A stretch of DNA of 64,000 nucleotides from Pseudorhodobacter sp. MZDSW-24AT (GTDB lineage Bacteria; Pseudomonadota; Alphaproteobacteria; Rhodobacterales; Rhodobacteraceae). The notes beneath the pieces were generated by a model. It was not told where the DNA came from. It searched no databases and worked only from the letters and a program-made list of their open reading frames with translations. Position 1 is the first letter of the stretch, and every line of letters starts with the position of its first letter. Below, one piece after another: positions 34,246-44,965 of the stretch. Location: assembly GCF_002794355.1 (NCBI RefSeq), contig NZ_PGOI01000003.1, forward strand, positions 248,001 to 312,000, read 5' to 3'. A program made the position numbers and the translations under genes.

Positions 34246-35057
34246 GCCGCAATCTCGATCACCATACCATCATGGGCAGGACGGATATGCGGTGGCAGTT
34301 CTTCTGACAGGACTGCGTAATCCAGATCATTGTGCATATTGGTCAATATTGCGCGCCGGGGTCGCGCCCGCGCAATCCAGTCCAGCGCCATCGCCAGATG
34401 GGCATGCGTGGGGTGCGGCTTGCGACGCAGCGCGTCTACGATCCAGACGTCCAAATCATCGAGTATCGGCCAGTGCTGCTCGGGGATGGCAACTGCGTCA
34501 GGCAGATAGGCAAGATTTCCGATGCGAAATCCCTGCGCATCCACACTGCCATGCTCGCACAGGAAGGGTATAAAGGTCAGATCGCCTCCCGCCCCGGTCA
34601 CGGTAAAGGGGGTATCATCCGTGATGGTGTTGAGGTCGAGAATCGGAGGGTAAGGGCTGCCCGTGGGTTGCACAAAGGCATAGCCAAACCGCGCCACAAG
34701 GGCATTTTGTGTGGGGCCGTCGGCCCAGACCGGTAGGCGGCGGTGAATGTTGAAAACCACCTGCCGAAGATCGTCGACGCCATGGGTATGGTCAGCATGC
34801 GCATGGGTATACACCACCGCATCCAAGACCCCGACCTGTGCCGCCAGCAACTGCGCGTGCATGTCAGGGGACGTGTCGATCAGCGCCCGCGTGATGCCTG
34901 CCAGCCCGATCCGCTCGACCAGTAAAGAGCAGCGCGTGCGCCGGTTCTTCGGGTTGGCAGGATCGCAGGCGCCCCAGTCGGGGGCGTCGGTGCCAAGGCG
35001 AGGCACACCTCCAGACGAGCCACAGCCGAGAATTGTAAAGCGCAGCCGGTCGGTCAT
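34242..35057 (-). CDS. Metallo-beta-lactamase fold hydrolase (PhnP-like)
   Basis: A 271-residue MBL-fold phosphodiesterase type hydrolase. The metal-binding THAHADHTHG motif (HxHxDH) is at about residues 83-91, and additional histidines follow at about 169 and 216 (TNMHNDL near the C-terminus). The opening LGCGSSGGVPRLG is typical of the PhnP/YhfI group, which hydrolyse cyclic phosphodiesters. It overlaps tatD and the AEC transporter by 4 bases each, so it is translationally coupled in the operon. The physiological substrate is not known. Confidence 0.9.
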   Translation of the reverse strand: MTDRLRFTILGCGSSGGVPRLGTDAPDWGACDPANPKNRRTRCSLLVERIGLAGITRALIDTSPDMHAQLLAAQVGVLDAVVYTHAHADHTHGVDDLRQVVFNIHRRLPVWADGPTQNALVARFGYAFVQPTGSPYPPILDLNTITDDTPFTVTGAGGDLTFIPFLCEHGSVDAQGFRIGNLAYLPDAVAIPEQHWPILDDLDVWIVDALRRKPHPTHAHLAMALDWIARARPRRAILTNMHNDLDYAVLSEELPPHIRPAHDGMVIEIAA

Positions 35058-35866
35058 GCCGCAATGTCCGGCAGGCGCGCGCGGGTGAAAAGCCGGTCGA
35101 AATTGGCCGTGGTCTGCGCTGCAAACTCAGCTTCTGTCATGCCAAATATGGCAGCGCCAGCCTTCGCGGTATAAGCCGTATAGGCCGGCTCATTTCGGCG
35201 CCCGCGCCGGGGTGGGGGGGCCAAATACGGGCTGTCCGTTTCCAGAAGAATCCGGTCAACCGGGGCTGCCGCGAAGATATCGCGCAATTCCTGCGAACGG
35301 GGAAAGGCGGCAATGCCCGACATCGACAGATAAAACCCCAGCTCAAGCATGGATTTGGCAAGCGCCTCCCCGCTTGAAAAACAGTGCATGACACAGGTGT
35401 AGGGCCGCTCGCGGAAACCTTCCGTCAGAATGGCGGCGATGTCATCATCGGCCTCGCGCGCATGGATGATCAGGGGCAGACCAGTCTCTTGCGCCGCAAT
35501 GATGTGCACGCGCAGGCTGTCTTGCTGGATCGCTTTGCTCTCTGCGGTATAGTGGTAATCAAGTCCGGTCTCGCCGATGCCGACAAACTTCGGATGCCGC
35601 GCCAAGGCCACCAATTGATCGACGCTGGCCATCGGTTCTTCGGACGCGCTCATCGGATGTGTGCCTGCCGCATAGAACACCGAAGCATGCGCTTCCGCGA
35701 TCGCACGCACGTTCGGCTCATTCCGCAGCCGGGTGCAGATCGTCACCATCCGCCGCACGCCCGCCTCATGCGCCCGAAGGAGTATCTCGCTGATCTCGCC
35801 CTCGAAATCCGGAAAATCAAGGTGACAATGGCTGTCGACGAGTTCTGCGGGAAGGGAAGTGGGCAT
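35054..35866 (-). CDS. tatD: TatD-family deoxyribonuclease
   Basis: A 270-residue metal-dependent TIM-barrel hydrolase. The VDSHCHLDFPDF motif (residues 10-21) provides metal-binding histidines, followed by GIGETGLDYHY near residues 97-107, and an ETDSPYLAPPPRRGRRNEP segment near 208 characteristic of the YcfH/TatD group. Between holB (9 bases) and the MBL gene (4-base overlap) as in related Rhodobacteraceae. Members have 3'-5' exonuclease and AP-site-processing activity; exact role in vivo is unclear. Confidence 0.92.
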   Translation of the reverse strand: MPTSLPAELVDSHCHLDFPDFEGEISEILLRAHEAGVRRMVTICTRLRNEPNVRAIAEAHASVFYAAGTHPMSASEEPMASVDQLVALARHPKFVGIGETGLDYHYTAESKAIQQDSLRVHIIAAQETGLPLIIHAREADDDIAAILTEGFRERPYTCVMHCFSSGEALAKSMLELGFYLSMSGIAAFPRSQELRDIFAAAPVDRILLETDSPYLAPPPRRGRRNEPAYTAYTAKAGAAIFGMTEAEFAAQTTANFDRLFTRARLPDIAA

Positions 35867-35875
35867 GAAAACAGC

Positions 35876-37003
35876 TCATTTCTGGGCGAGCTGACCCGCC
35901 GTCTCTTCGATTTTGAGCAAGCTATCCATCAGAAGTGCGGCAGGGTCAAGGTTGACCGCCTTGCCACGCCGGGCGCGCAGCGACAAGCTTTGCGCCAAAT
36001 CCGCCCACGCCCGCGCTGCGTTTTCTGAAGGGGACAGGCGGGTAAACAACTCGGCCTCTCCGCGCGCGGCTTCGGGGGGCAGCTGGCGCAGGGTGCCAGC
36101 ACGCGCCAACCGCGCCAGAAACAAATCCAGCAGCGTCACGATCAGATCAAAACGCTCTTCGGCGCCTTTTCCTGCGCCCGTCTCCGACAGTGCCAAGGCG
36201 CGGCCGCGGTCTAGCCGAGGCAGTGTCGTCAAAAGCTGGATCAGGCCTGTATAGGTCTTCAGCCCATCAAGGTTGGTCAACCGGAACGCCTCACCAACAG
36301 AGCCGCCCGCCAGTTCGCCCAAAGCCTGCACATCCTCGGGATCTACAGCGCCGCCCGCCATTTCCAAAGCTTTCGCAAGATCTTGCGGCGCCAAAGCGGT
36401 CAGTCGCAACTCGCGGCAGCGTGACCGGATCGTGGGCAGCAGACGATGCGGTTGATGTGCGATGACCAGAAAGGTCACATCGGCAGGCGGTTCCTCAAGA
36501 AGCTTGAGCAACGCGTTGGCGGCGCCGGTGTTCAGATCATCTGCCGCGTCAATGATCGCCACACGCCGCCCGCCATCTGCCGCTGAAAGGGCGAAGAACG
36601 ATTTCATCTTGCGCACTTCATCGACCCGAATGTCGGCTGACAACGCGGTTTCTTTGTCATTCGCCCCGCGGCGCAGCAAGAAGAGGCGTGGTTCGGCCAA
36701 CTGCATCATGCGCCGCGCCACCGGCGCATCAGCCGGGATGTCAAGGCTTTCTGGCGCGGGGGCCGCGAACATGCCACCGTCATCTGTCGGAGTGGCCAGC
36801 AAAAAGCGGGCAATGCGCCATGCAAGCGTGGCTTTGCCAACCCCGCCGGGCCCGGTGATCAGCCAGGCGTGGTGCAGACGGCCTGAGGTATAGGCATTCA
36901 GAAAGGCGCTTTCTGCGGCGTCATGCCCATAGAGGCGCGACGTCTCACGCGGGTGCGGTGCGCCCTCTATCCTGTCGGGCTGCGGCAGATCTGCTGTGGC
37001 CAT
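35876..37003 (-). CDS. holB: DNA polymerase III delta' subunit
   Basis: A clamp-loader subunit of 375 residues. The N-terminal AAA+ region has a P-loop-like GPGGVGKATLAW (about 51-62), a sensor-type segment RVAIIDAADDLNTGAANALLKLLEEPP (about 147-173, sharing the NALLKLLEEPP motif with DnaX), and RSRCRELRLTAL (about 194-205). The typical clamp-loader zinc module cysteines are absent, consistent with delta' of alphaproteobacteria. Its start codon overlaps the tmk stop by one base (TGATG). It is the standard partner of tmk. Confidence 0.93.
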   Translation of the reverse strand: MATADLPQPDRIEGAPHPRETSRLYGHDAAESAFLNAYTSGRLHHAWLITGPGGVGKATLAWRIARFLLATPTDDGGMFAAPAPESLDIPADAPVARRMMQLAEPRLFLLRRGANDKETALSADIRVDEVRKMKSFFALSAADGGRRVAIIDAADDLNTGAANALLKLLEEPPADVTFLVIAHQPHRLLPTIRSRCRELRLTALAPQDLAKALEMAGGAVDPEDVQALGELAGGSVGEAFRLTNLDGLKTYTGLIQLLTTLPRLDRGRALALSETGAGKGAEERFDLIVTLLDLFLARLARAGTLRQLPPEAARGEAELFTRLSPSENAARAWADLAQSLSLRARRGKAVNLDPAALLMDSLLKIEETAGQLAQK

Positions 37004-37626
37004 CAGTGGCCCCCGATCGCGGCCAGAACAATGTCCAACACCTCTTCCGCGACCTTTTCAGGCGCACGCGCGCCGTCCAGCACGCGAAACCGTGGGCGAT
37101 CTTGGGCCAAAGCGAGAAAGCCCGCGCGTGCGCGCGACTGAAAGGCAAGCCCCATGTCCTCAAAACGCATTTCGACGCCGGCACGGGCCGTCGCGCGCGC
37201 AAGTCCTTCGGCGGGATCAAGATCAAACAACAGGGTCAGGTCGGGCTCGACGCCAATCATCAGCGCATGCAGGGCGTCGACCGTGGAGGCCAAGTCGCCC
37301 CGCGTGATGCCTTGAAAAATGCGGGTGCTGTCTGCAAAGCGGTCGGTTATGACCACATCGCCGCGCGCAAGCGCAGGGCGGATGGTCTTTTCCAGATGGT
37401 CCCGCCGGGCAGCCGTGAACAGAAGAATTTCGGTCTCGGCAGACCAGCGATCTGTGGCACCTTCCAACACCAGCCGCCGGATCTCTTCCGCGCCTGCGCT
37501 TCCTCCCGGTTCTCGGGTCAGGGTTACGGAATGGCCTGCGACCTGCAAGGCTTGAGCAAGCAGGCGGGCTTGGGTGGATTTGCCCGACCCGTCAATGCCT
37601 TCGAAGCTGATAAAAAGTCCCGCCAT
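37003..37626 (-). CDS. tmk: Thymidylate kinase
   Basis: Phosphorylates dTMP to dTDP. The 207-residue protein has the P-loop FEGIDGSGKST (residues 8-18), the DRF-type motif TDRFADSTRIFQG (about 96-108) and a lid region with arginines (about 145-155). The start at the ATG at 37626 is preceded by GGTGGAG; a GTG at 37635 would add three residues. Overlaps holB by one base. It follows dacA by 12 bases, so the cell-wall gene and nucleotide kinase are likely cotranscribed. Confidence 0.95.
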   Translation of the reverse strand: MAGLFISFEGIDGSGKSTQARLLAQALQVAGHSVTLTREPGGSAGAEEIRRLVLEGATDRWSAETEILLFTAARRDHLEKTIRPALARGDVVITDRFADSTRIFQGITRGDLASTVDALHALMIGVEPDLTLLFDLDPAEGLARATARAGVEMRFEDMGLAFQSRARAGFLALAQDRPRFRVLDGARAPEKVAEEVLDIVLAAIGGH

Positions 37627-37638
37627 AGTCTCCACCTC

Positions 37639-38805
37639 TCAAGAGGCGGGCGCCTCATCGAGATAGCGGGCGCGCAAAGACTCGACGGCTGTCAGCAGAC
37701 GCTTGCCAAAGCCACCACGTGCCACATCGCTTTCCACAACCAAGGGCACCCGCGCATCTGGCAGGTCTGGAATATGGATCACCATTTCGGCAACCTGCGT
37801 GCCGGCAGTCAGCGGGGCCTTGAGGGGGCCTGTGTAAACCACCTCAGCGGTCGCGCCCTCTTGCACCAGCGCTGGCACCAAAAGCCGAACATCTTCGGCG
37901 GGCACAAGTCCCACGCTGTCGGTGGCGCCCATCCATACAGGGGCCTGTGTCACCCGCTCACCGGCCTTGATCAGCGTCTTTTCAGCAAACTGGCGAAAGG
38001 CCCAAGACACGATGCGCTCAGCTTCTTCGGCCCGCTCACGTTCGGTCGCCAGACCGGTGATCACAAAGATCACGCGTCGGTTGCCTTGCGCGGCAGAACC
38101 GGCAAGGCCGTATCCCGCCTCAGACGTATGCCCGGTCTTCAACCCATCGGCGCCAACCCCCAAGGCAAGCAGAGGGTTACGGTTGTTTGCATTGGCAGGT
38201 GCACGGCCTTTGTAGTCAAACGTCGTTTCGGCAAAGATTGAATAGTATTCGGGGAAATCAAGGATCAGCCGCTTCGACAGGATGCCCAGATCCCGCATCG
38301 ACATCACATGCCCCATCGCTGGCCAGCCTGATGAGTTTTTGAACACAGAGTTCTGCATCCCCAAGGCACGGGCACGTTGGGTCATCTGCTCGGCAAAGGC
38401 CTCTTCGGTTCCGGCCAGCCCTTCCGCCACGGCAACGCAAGCGTCATTGCCGGAGTTGACGATCATGCCATGGATCAGTTCGTTGACTGTCGGACGATCG
38501 GATTCCTGCAAGAACATGGTGGAGCCCCCCATCGCGGCCGCACGTGCCGACACCGGAAAAGCCGTATCCATCGTCACGCGGCCGTCACGCAGCGCCTCGA
38601 ACAGCATATTGATGGTCATAAGCTTGGACATGCTGGCGGGGGGAAGTGCCAGATCTGCGTTCTTATCCATCAGCACGGTCTGTGTGCTGACATCATATAC
38701 CCATGCCGCTGTCGCGCGGGTCTCGAACGCCTGCGCCACCGACGCGGCGAGCATCAGGGTCAAGGTCAGAGCGGGGCGCAGCAGATTGTAAAACTTAGGG
38801 CGCAT
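37639..38805 (-). CDS. dacA: D-alanyl-D-alanine carboxypeptidase (PBP5-type)
   Basis: A 388-residue exported penicillin-binding protein that trims the terminal D-Ala of peptidoglycan stem peptides. Signal peptide: about residues 1-26. Active-site motifs are S58-M-S-K61, S118-G-N120 and K223-T-G225. A C-terminal PBP5-type domain follows (about 290-370) and the last residues YLDEAPAS lack a clear amphipathic anchor. It lies between the SPOR gene and tmk on the same strand. Confidence 0.95.
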   Translation of the reverse strand: MRPKFYNLLRPALTLTLMLAASVAQAFETRATAAWVYDVSTQTVLMDKNADLALPPASMSKLMTINMLFEALRDGRVTMDTAFPVSARAAAMGGSTMFLQESDRPTVNELIHGMIVNSGNDACVAVAEGLAGTEEAFAEQMTQRARALGMQNSVFKNSSGWPAMGHVMSMRDLGILSKRLILDFPEYYSIFAETTFDYKGRAPANANNRNPLLALGVGADGLKTGHTSEAGYGLAGSAAQGNRRVIFVITGLATERERAEEAERIVSWAFRQFAEKTLIKAGERVTQAPVWMGATDSVGLVPAEDVRLLVPALVQEGATAEVVYTGPLKAPLTAGTQVAEMVIHIPDLPDARVPLVVESDVARGGFGKRLLTAVESLRARYLDEAPAS

Positions 38806-38819
38806 CGGAACTCCGGCAA

Positions 38820-39680
38820 TCAGCGTTTCAAGAAGTAGGCGTCAGGGAAGCCAAGGCCTTTGACCTTTGTCATGACCGCAGCATCCCCGCTGGCCGTCAC
38901 TGACCACAGCGCCTTGCCTTGGCTTTCCTCGCGGCGCATCGTGGCGGTGACGCCCCCCTTGCTCAGTGTTTCCACGGCGCGGGTGGCATTGCCTTCGACA
39001 GAGAAGATCCCAACCTGAATGGTGCGCCCGGTGCCAGCCGCCGGAGATGCCGCCGCAGCAGGTTGCGGCGCCGCAGCGGCGGGTGCGCTCACCACAGGCG
39101 CGACAACCGTGGGCGACACAGGCCGGCCGTCGGCCCGGTCGAGTGCTGCAGCCGCGCCCGCGATCGGGTCCAGTGACTGCGTTTCGACCGCTTCAGAGGA
39201 GTCGAGAATCGGCTTGGAGGCATCGGTGGTCACGGTGGGCTCTTCGCGGCGCAGGGCAATCACACTCACATCCGCGGGTGCCCCGGCCAAAATTCCAAGA
39301 GCAGCAGCGGCATCTGAAGAGATCTGAAGCTTGGGCCCGGGATTTTCGATCTCACGGCGGAAGAGGGCGCCGATGACGAACTTACCGTTGGATGTGTTGC
39401 GGATGATCACCCGTTCCGGGTCCTTGGCATCGGGCGACGCGACCCAAACACCGCCCAAAGAGGGGCGTCCATCCCACAGGGCCTTGTCCTTTGTCTGGAA
39501 GACTTCCGGCGCTTCTACGTCGCGATCCACCAACCGCGTCGATGTCGAGGCCGCCGGAGCGGCTTGCCCATCCGTCGTTGCGCCATCACGTTTGAAGGGA
39601 TTCTCGCCGTTCACACAAGCGGCCAAAGCCGTGCTTGCAACTGTCATCAGGATAAGCGACCTGATTCCTGCCTGTGCCAT
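38820..39680 (-). CDS. SPOR-domain lipoprotein
   Basis: A 286-residue protein with a lipoprotein signal (MAQAGIRSLILMTVASTALAAC; lipobox LAAC, Cys at residue 22). The mature N-part carries a PSLGGVWVASPDAKDPERVIIRNTSNGKFVIGALFRRE segment typical of RlpA-like lipoproteins, an Ala/Pro-rich linker (about 180-220), and a C-terminal SPOR-type domain (TIQVGIFSVEGNATRAVETLSKGG... to the end) that binds denuded glycan strands at the septum. A start at 39854 would add a leader lacking a signal. It is cotranscribed with dacA. The family often sits beside PBP genes and functions in cell division. Confidence 0.85.
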   Translation of the reverse strand: MAQAGIRSLILMTVASTALAACVNGENPFKRDGATTDGQAAPAASTSTRLVDRDVEAPEVFQTKDKALWDGRPSLGGVWVASPDAKDPERVIIRNTSNGKFVIGALFRREIENPGPKLQISSDAAAALGILAGAPADVSVIALRREEPTVTTDASKPILDSSEAVETQSLDPIAGAAAALDRADGRPVSPTVVAPVVSAPAAAAPQPAAAASPAAGTGRTIQVGIFSVEGNATRAVETLSKGGVTATMRREESQGKALWSVTASGDAAVMTKVKGLGFPDAYFLKR

Positions 39681-39908
39681 TTCTTGCCCCCGATGTGCGC
39701 AGGTTTGGCCCACGCTGTTTTCGCAAGACCTGCCTTTTAAAGCGGTCCGTGCCAGAACCATAGTGTAATCTGCGCGCAAAGCATACCGTTCTGCACGGCG
39801 CGTGGAAAGGGCATCCGAAGTAATTGGAAGAGCACGACACGGACAGTTGACCAATCCGCACGACAGGCGCTTGAATTCGCCCGGAAGCCCCGTTAATCGG
39901 GGCAGAGT

Positions 39909-39998
39909 GGAAGTGTGGCCGAGTGGTTTAAGGCTCTAGTCTTGAAAACTAGCGTGCGGGGAACCGTACCGTGGGTTCGAATCCCACCGCTTCCGCCA
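39909..39998 (+). tRNA. tRNA-Ser(TGA)
   Basis: A 90-base class II tRNA with a long variable arm. Acceptor GGAAGTG / CGCTTCC (one G-T pair), anticodon loop CTTGAAA with anticodon TGA, T-loop GGTTCGAATCC, encoded CCA at 39996-39998. Confidence 0.95.
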
Positions 39999-40076
39999 CA
40001 ATATTCACATCGGCAAAAGTGTCGCGCACGTCACAGTCGGGGCTGAGCAAGTCGGCACGCGCGATGAAAGCAGATT

Positions 40077-40101
40077 AGGAGGGGCGGACTCCACCCCTCC
40101 T
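40077..40101. terminator. Hairpin between tRNA-Ser and DJ-1 gene
   Basis: A perfect 8-bp inverted repeat (AGGAGGGG / CCCCTCCT, 9-base loop) lies just beyond the stop of the DJ-1/PfpI gene. T-runs are weak on both strands, so its strength as a terminator is uncertain. Confidence 0.5.
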
Positions 40102-40109
40102 GATTATCT

Positions 40110-40784
40110 TCAGAGCAAAGACAAGAGCTTGTGCGCGGCGTCTTCCGAGGATGCCGGATTCTGACCCGTCACCAGCTTGCCGTCGACAACGACGAAAGAG
40201 GCCCAATCGGCACCCTTTTCATACGCGCCGCCATTATTCTTCAACATGTCCTCTACCAAGAACGGGACCACGTCGGTCAGCCCCACGCCGTCCTCTTCGG
40301 TATTCGTGAAGCCCGTGACCTTCTTCCCTGCGACCAGCGGCGCGCCATTGGGGTTTTTGGGATGCTGGAAGACCGCAGGGGCGTGGCAGACCGCGCCGAT
40401 CGGGCGATCATTTCGCGCGAAGGCTTCGATCAGACGCACGCTGTCTTGATCTTCTGCAAGATCCCAGAGCGGACCATGGCCGCCCGGAAAGAAAACGGCG
40501 TCATATTCATCCGCCTGAACGGTCGACAGAACCTTGGTCTGCGCCAGCTGGGCCTTGGCTTCGGCATCGGCCTTGAAGCGATCTGTCGCTTCGGTCTGCG
40601 CGTCATCTTCATCGCTTTTCGGGTCCAGAGGCGGCTGGCCACCCTTGGGCGACGCGAGCGTGATCTCGGCACCCGCATCCTTGAACACGTAATAGGGGGC
40701 TGCGAATTCTTCGAGCCAGAACCCGGTCTTCTTTCCGGTATCACCCAACCGGTCGTGTGACGTCAAAACCATTAGAATTTTCAT
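40110..40784 (-). CDS. DJ-1/PfpI-family glutamine amidotransferase-like protein
   Basis: A 224-residue protein of the DJ-1/PfpI superfamily, of the group that includes HchA-like deglycases. The nucleophile elbow is IGAVCHAPAVF with the cysteine near residue 129 and the following histidine; an upstream glutamate is near residue 17-28 (KKTGFWLEEFAAPYYVF). The EDDAQTEATDRFKAD insertion near residues 60-74 is typical. Members have been assigned glyoxalase III, chaperone, and protease roles; none can be singled out. It is transcribed alone. Confidence 0.87.
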   Translation of the reverse strand: MKILMVLTSHDRLGDTGKKTGFWLEEFAAPYYVFKDAGAEITLASPKGGQPPLDPKSDEDDAQTEATDRFKADAEAKAQLAQTKVLSTVQADEYDAVFFPGGHGPLWDLAEDQDSVRLIEAFARNDRPIGAVCHAPAVFQHPKNPNGAPLVAGKKVTGFTNTEEDGVGLTDVVPFLVEDMLKNNGGAYEKGADWASFVVVDGKLVTGQNPASSEDAAHKLLSLL

Positions 40785-41103
40785 CGCTCAAGTCCTTACT
40801 TGCAGTGTGTTGCGGGATTTGTCTTGTCGGCCACGTCCGGAATGCTCGTGCGATAACCGCCAAAAAAGCAGCGCCGGGTCCCTCATGGCCAGGCTCTTCC
40901 GTCAAGAACGTAACACCTGCGGCTTCGTTCCCTTCGAGTGGTGAGATAGGCTGCGATCGGACAAACACAAGCGCAGCCCCGACCCCAACCTGATGCATTG
41001 GGTGATCACAGGTAGGGTGATGAGGTGAGGAGGGGGGCATCAAGCATCAAAAAGCGAAAAGGCCCCCGAGGGAGCCTTTGCACATGATTTTTATGCTCTT
41101 GGC
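40785..41103. other. Non-coding stretch between DJ-1 gene and nrdJ
   Basis: 319 bases. Apart from the nrdJ terminator at 41059-41078 I see no gene or site. Confidence 0.5.
41052..41078 (-). terminator. Intrinsic terminator after nrdJ
   Basis: A stem AAGGCTCCC / GGGGGCCTT (one mismatch) read on the minus strand is followed by TTCGCTTTTTG. Confidence 0.7.
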
Positions 41104-44100
41104 TTAGCTACAGCCGCTCGTGCCACCGCATGTGTTGCATTTCATGCAGGTGCCATTGCGCACCAATGTGTAGTTGCCGCATTCGCCGCAGGGATCGCCT
41201 TCATAGCCCTGCATTTTTGCCTTGGTGCGTGCGTCCATCCCCGAGGCCGCTCCCATGGCATAAGTGGAGGTCGATTCAGCCAAGCCCGCAGCGCGCCCAT
41301 GTGGGACCAAGGTGTTCAAGACCGAAACGGGGTCAGTGCCGTTGGCACGCGCGGTGGCGCCCACTCCGCCTTGAAGCACCACCAGTTCTTGCGGCAGCCG
41401 CTTGCGCAAATAGCCTGTCGACGAAATTTGGCGCAAGACCTCCAGTCCGCGGCTTGCGGCGGCGTCATTGACCGGAGCCACATTTGGTTTGCCTTCGTCA
41501 TCACCCCGACCCAGATCATCAAAAGATGCGCCAGTGGGTTTGACATGCGCAAGATCGGTCCGATCCAGATAAGAGATCGCCAGTTCCCTGAAGATATAGT
41601 CAAGGATCGAGGTCGCATTTTTGATGCTGTCGTTTCCTTGCACCATTCCCGCGGGTTCAAAACGCGTGAACGTGAAGGCCTCCACGAATTCTTCCAGCGG
41701 GACGCCGTATTGTAAACCGACCGAAACGGCGATGGCGAAATTGTTCATCATTGCCCGGAAGCCAGCGCCTTCCTTGTGCATATCAATGAAAATCTCGCCC
41801 AAGGAACCGTCTTGATACTCACCGGTGCGCAGATAAACCTTATGCCCGCCAACAATCGCTTTCTGCGTGTAGCCCTTGCGCCTTTCGGGCAGCTTTTCCC
41901 TGTGGCTGCGGACGATTTCCTTGACGACCACTTTTTCGACAATCTTCTCGGCGATCACCATCGCCTTTTCGTGCATCGAGCCCGACGTCAGGACCTCTTC
42001 GGCCTCCTCGTCATCTTCGATCAGCGCGCTCGCAAGGGGTTGCGACAGCTTCGATCCATCGCGGTAGAGCGCATTTGCCTTGATGCCCAGTGAGTGTGAC
42101 AATTCATAGGCTGCCAACGTTTCCTCGATGGTTGCCGCGTTCGGCATATTGATCGTTTTCGAGATCGCCCCCGAAATAAACGATTGCGCGGCGGCCATCA
42201 TGTAAATGTGGCTGTCGACGGAAAGGTAACGCTTGCCTTTTTTGCCGCAAGGATTGGCGCAATCAAAAACCGCGTAATGTTCCGGCTTCAGGAAAGGTGC
42301 ACCCTCCAATGTCATCGTGCCGCATACATGGTCATTGCAGGCATCGATCTGCGCTTTCGTAAAACCAAGATGCCGCAGCAGGTCGAATGTGGGGTCCGCC
42401 AAGCGCTCCGCCGGAATACCCAGCGTGCCTTTGCAGAATTCCTCTCCCAAGGTCCACTGGTTGAAAACAAAGCGGATGTCGAAAGCCGAAGGCAACGCCG
42501 CCTCGATCTTCTCCAACTCACGGAGACCAAAACCGTGGCCCAGAAGCGAAGTGTGATTGATCGCAGGGGCCTGCGCTATAGAGCCATGCCCAACCGCATA
42601 AGCCACGATTTCGGCGATCTGGTGAGATGGATAGCCCAAGGCCTCCAGACCAGCGGGCACTGACTGGTTGATGATCTTGAAATAGCCGCCGCCTGCCAGT
42701 TTCTTGAACTTGACCAAGGCAAAATCCGGCTCGATGCCTGTGGTGTCACAATCCATCACCAGTCCGATGGTGCCAGTCGGCGCAATAACAGTGGTTTGCG
42801 CGTTGCGGAAACCATGGGCCTCGCCCAGCCTCAGGGCTTCGTCCCAAGATGATTTCGCCAGCGAAACAAGGCTTTGATCAGGACAGTTCACGTGATCCAG
42901 TGCCATGGGCGCAACATTGACGCCCTCATATCTGCCGCTGCCCTGAGCCGCCGCACGGTGGTTGCGGATCACGCGAAGCATGTGGGCACGATTGCGCGCG
43001 TAGCCCGGAAATGCGCCCAGTTCTGCCGCCATCTCTGCGCTGGTCGCATAGGCAACGCCCGTCATCAGAGCGGTCAGCGCACCACAAAGGGCGCGGCCTT
43101 CCTTGCTGTCGTAGCCAAGGCCCATGTTCATCAGCAGCCCGCCGATGTTGGCGTAGCCAAGGCCCAAGGTGCGGAAATCATACGAGCGTTGCGCGATTTC
43201 CTTGCTGGGAAACTGCGCCATCATGACCGAGATTTCCAAAGTGATGGTCCAAAGGCGGCTCGCGTGAATATAGGCCTCGGCGTCGAATGCGCCGTTCTTG
43301 AAGAACGTCAGCAGGTTCAGCGATGCAAGGTTACATGCTGTGTCATCCAGAAACATATATTCGGAGCACGGGTTCGATCCCCGGATCGGCCCATCTTCAG
43401 GGCAGGTGTGCCAAGCATTGACAGTATCGTGAAACTGGATTCCGGGGTCTGCACAGGCCCATGCCGCGTGGCCAACCTGATCCCACAAGGCGCGTGCCTT
43501 GATGGTCTTTGCCACTTTACCGTCGGTGCGCCGGATCAGAGCCCAGTCGGCATCCTCTTTCACCGCTTGCAAAAAAGCATCGGTCACACGCACAGAATTG
43601 TTCGAATTCTGGCCTGAAACGGTGATGTAGGCTTCGGAATCCCAGTCAACGTCATACGTCGGGAACTCGATGCTGTCGAAGCCCTGCTTTGCATATTGCA
43701 GGACCCGGTTGGTGTAAGTGTCGGGGATCATGGCTTTCTTGGCCGCTCTGATCGCCGCCTTCAACGCCGCATTCTTGGCGGGATCGACCGAATCCTCGGC
43801 CGAGCCATCCCATTGCCGGATGGCTGAGAAAATCTCGTTGAGTTTCAGCTCATGCGCCTTTGACCCGGCCACAAGACTGGCAACCTTCTGTTCTTCGATC
43901 ACTTTCCAGTTCACGAAGGCTTCAATGTCGGGGTGGTCCATGTCGCAGATCACCATCTTGGCCGCGCGCCGCGTGGTGCCGCCCGATTTGATCGCGCCTG
44001 CCGCGCGGTCGCCAATCTTCAAAAAGCCCATCAGGCCCGAGGATTTGCCACCACCCGACAGTTTTTCACCTTCCCCACGCAAGGAGGAAAAGTTGGTTCC

Positions 44101-44793
44101 CGTGCCCGAGCCATATTTGAACAACCGCGCCTCGCGAACCCACAGATCCATGATGCCGCCGTCTCCCACCAGATCGTCAGCGACCGATTGGATGAAGCAG
44201 GCATGTGGTTGTGGATGCTCATAGGCGGATGTCGATTTGGTGAGGATGCCGGTGGCATGATCGACGTAAAAGTGGCCTTGCGATGGCCCATCGATCCCAT
44301 AGGCCCAGTGCAGTCCGGTGTTGAACCACTGTGGGCTGTTCGGCGCGGCCATCTGCCGGGCCAGCATGAAGCGCATCTCGTCATAATAAGCGCGCGCATC
44401 GGACTCGGCGCTGAAATAGCCGCCTTTCCAACCCCAATAGGTCCATGCCCCTGCCAAGCGGTCAAACACCTGCTTGGCGCTGGTTTCGCCCGTACTGCGC
44501 TCATGCTCGGCCAAGTGCGCGAGGGCTGCTTCGTCCGCGACCGAGCGCCAGAGAAATTCAGGCACGCCCTTTTCCTTCACACGCTTCAGGCGTGCGGGGA
44601 CCCCGGCTTTCCGGAAATACTTCTGCGCAAGAACGTCAGAGGCCACTTGGCTCCAACCTTCAGGGATTTCGACCGCGTCGTTGCGGAAAACAACTTTGCC
44701 ATCCGGGTTTCGGATTTCCGAGATGGTCGTCGTGAAGCCCATTGCCCCATAGGCACCGGTCGCCTCGGTCGTGAACTTGCGCTCGATCTTCAT
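41104..44793 (-). CDS. nrdJ: Vitamin B12-dependent ribonucleotide reductase
   Basis: A 1229-residue adenosylcobalamin-dependent class II ribonucleotide reductase, reducing ribonucleotides to deoxyribonucleotides independently of oxygen. Visible features include [46 protein letters not shown], the [10 protein letters not shown] finger loop with its catalytic cysteine, and a C-terminal metal-binding-like tail with four CxxC motifs ([16 protein letters not shown]). The start at the ATG at 44793 ([10 protein letters not shown]) fits family N-termini; frame continues upstream for 177 codons without homology. The long upstream region holds DnaA-box-like 9-mers and an NrdR-like palindrome, listed separately. 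No cobalamin riboswitch core is evident. Confidence 0.96.
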   Translation of the reverse strand: MKIERKFTTEATGAYGAMGFTTTISEIRNPDGKVVFRNDAVEIPEGWSQVASDVLAQKYFRKAGVPARLKRVKEKGVPEFLWRSVADEAALAHLAEHERSTGETSAKQVFDRLAGAWTYWGWKGGYFSAESDARAYYDEMRFMLARQMAAPNSPQWFNTGLHWAYGIDGPSQGHFYVDHATGILTKSTSAYEHPQPHACFIQSVADDLVGDGGIMDLWVREARLFKYGSGTGTNFSSLRGEGEKLSGGGKSSGLMGFLKIGDRAAGAIKSGGTTRRAAKMVICDMDHPDIEAFVNWKVIEEQKVASLVAGSKAHELKLNEIFSAIRQWDGSAEDSVDPAKNAALKAAIRAAKKAMIPDTYTNRVLQYAKQGFDSIEFPTYDVDWDSEAYITVSGQNSNNSVRVTDAFLQAVKEDADWALIRRTDGKVAKTIKARALWDQVGHAAWACADPGIQFHDTVNAWHTCPEDGPIRGSNPCSEYMFLDDTACNLASLNLLTFFKNGAFDAEAYIHASRLWTITLEISVMMAQFPSKEIAQRSYDFRTLGLGYANIGGLLMNMGLGYDSKEGRALCGALTALMTGVAYATSAEMAAELGAFPGYARNRAHMLRVIRNHRAAAQGSGRYEGVNVAPMALDHVNCPDQSLVSLAKSSWDEALRLGEAHGFRNAQTTVIAPTGTIGLVMDCDTTGIEPDFALVKFKKLAGGGYFKIINQSVPAGLEALGYPSHQIAEIVAYAVGHGSIAQAPAINHTSLLGHGFGLRELEKIEAALPSAFDIRFVFNQWTLGEEFCKGTLGIPAERLADPTFDLLRHLGFTKAQIDACNDHVCGTMTLEGAPFLKPEHYAVFDCANPCGKKGKRYLSVDSHIYMMAAAQSFISGAISKTINMPNAATIEETLAAYELSHSLGIKANALYRDGSKLSQPLASALIEDDEEAEEVLTSGSMHEKAMVIAEKIVEKVVVKEIVRSHREKLPERRKGYTQKAIVGGHKVYLRTGEYQDGSLGEIFIDMHKEGAGFRAMMNNFAIAVSVGLQYGVPLEEFVEAFTFTRFEPAGMVQGNDSIKNATSILDYIFRELAISYLDRTDLAHVKPTGASFDDLGRGDDEGKPNVAPVNDAAASRGLEVLRQISSTGYLRKRLPQELVVLQGGVGATARANGTDPVSVLNTLVPHGRAAGLAESTSTYAMGAASGMDARTKAKMQGYEGDPCGECGNYTLVRNGTCMKCNTCGGTSGCS

Positions 44794-44965
44794 CTGCCCT
44801 GTCCTCGCTGCATGGCCCCGGTTTTGACCCGGTCGCGGCCTGTTGATCCCAAAGCCCCGACGCTGGGTAAGAGCCAACAAGGGTCGAGCCCTGCCTGCAA
44901 GTGCAGGCAAGACGGCCTCGCCACACAGCGATGTCTTGCTCGATCGTCTTGTGCTCTCCCACGAT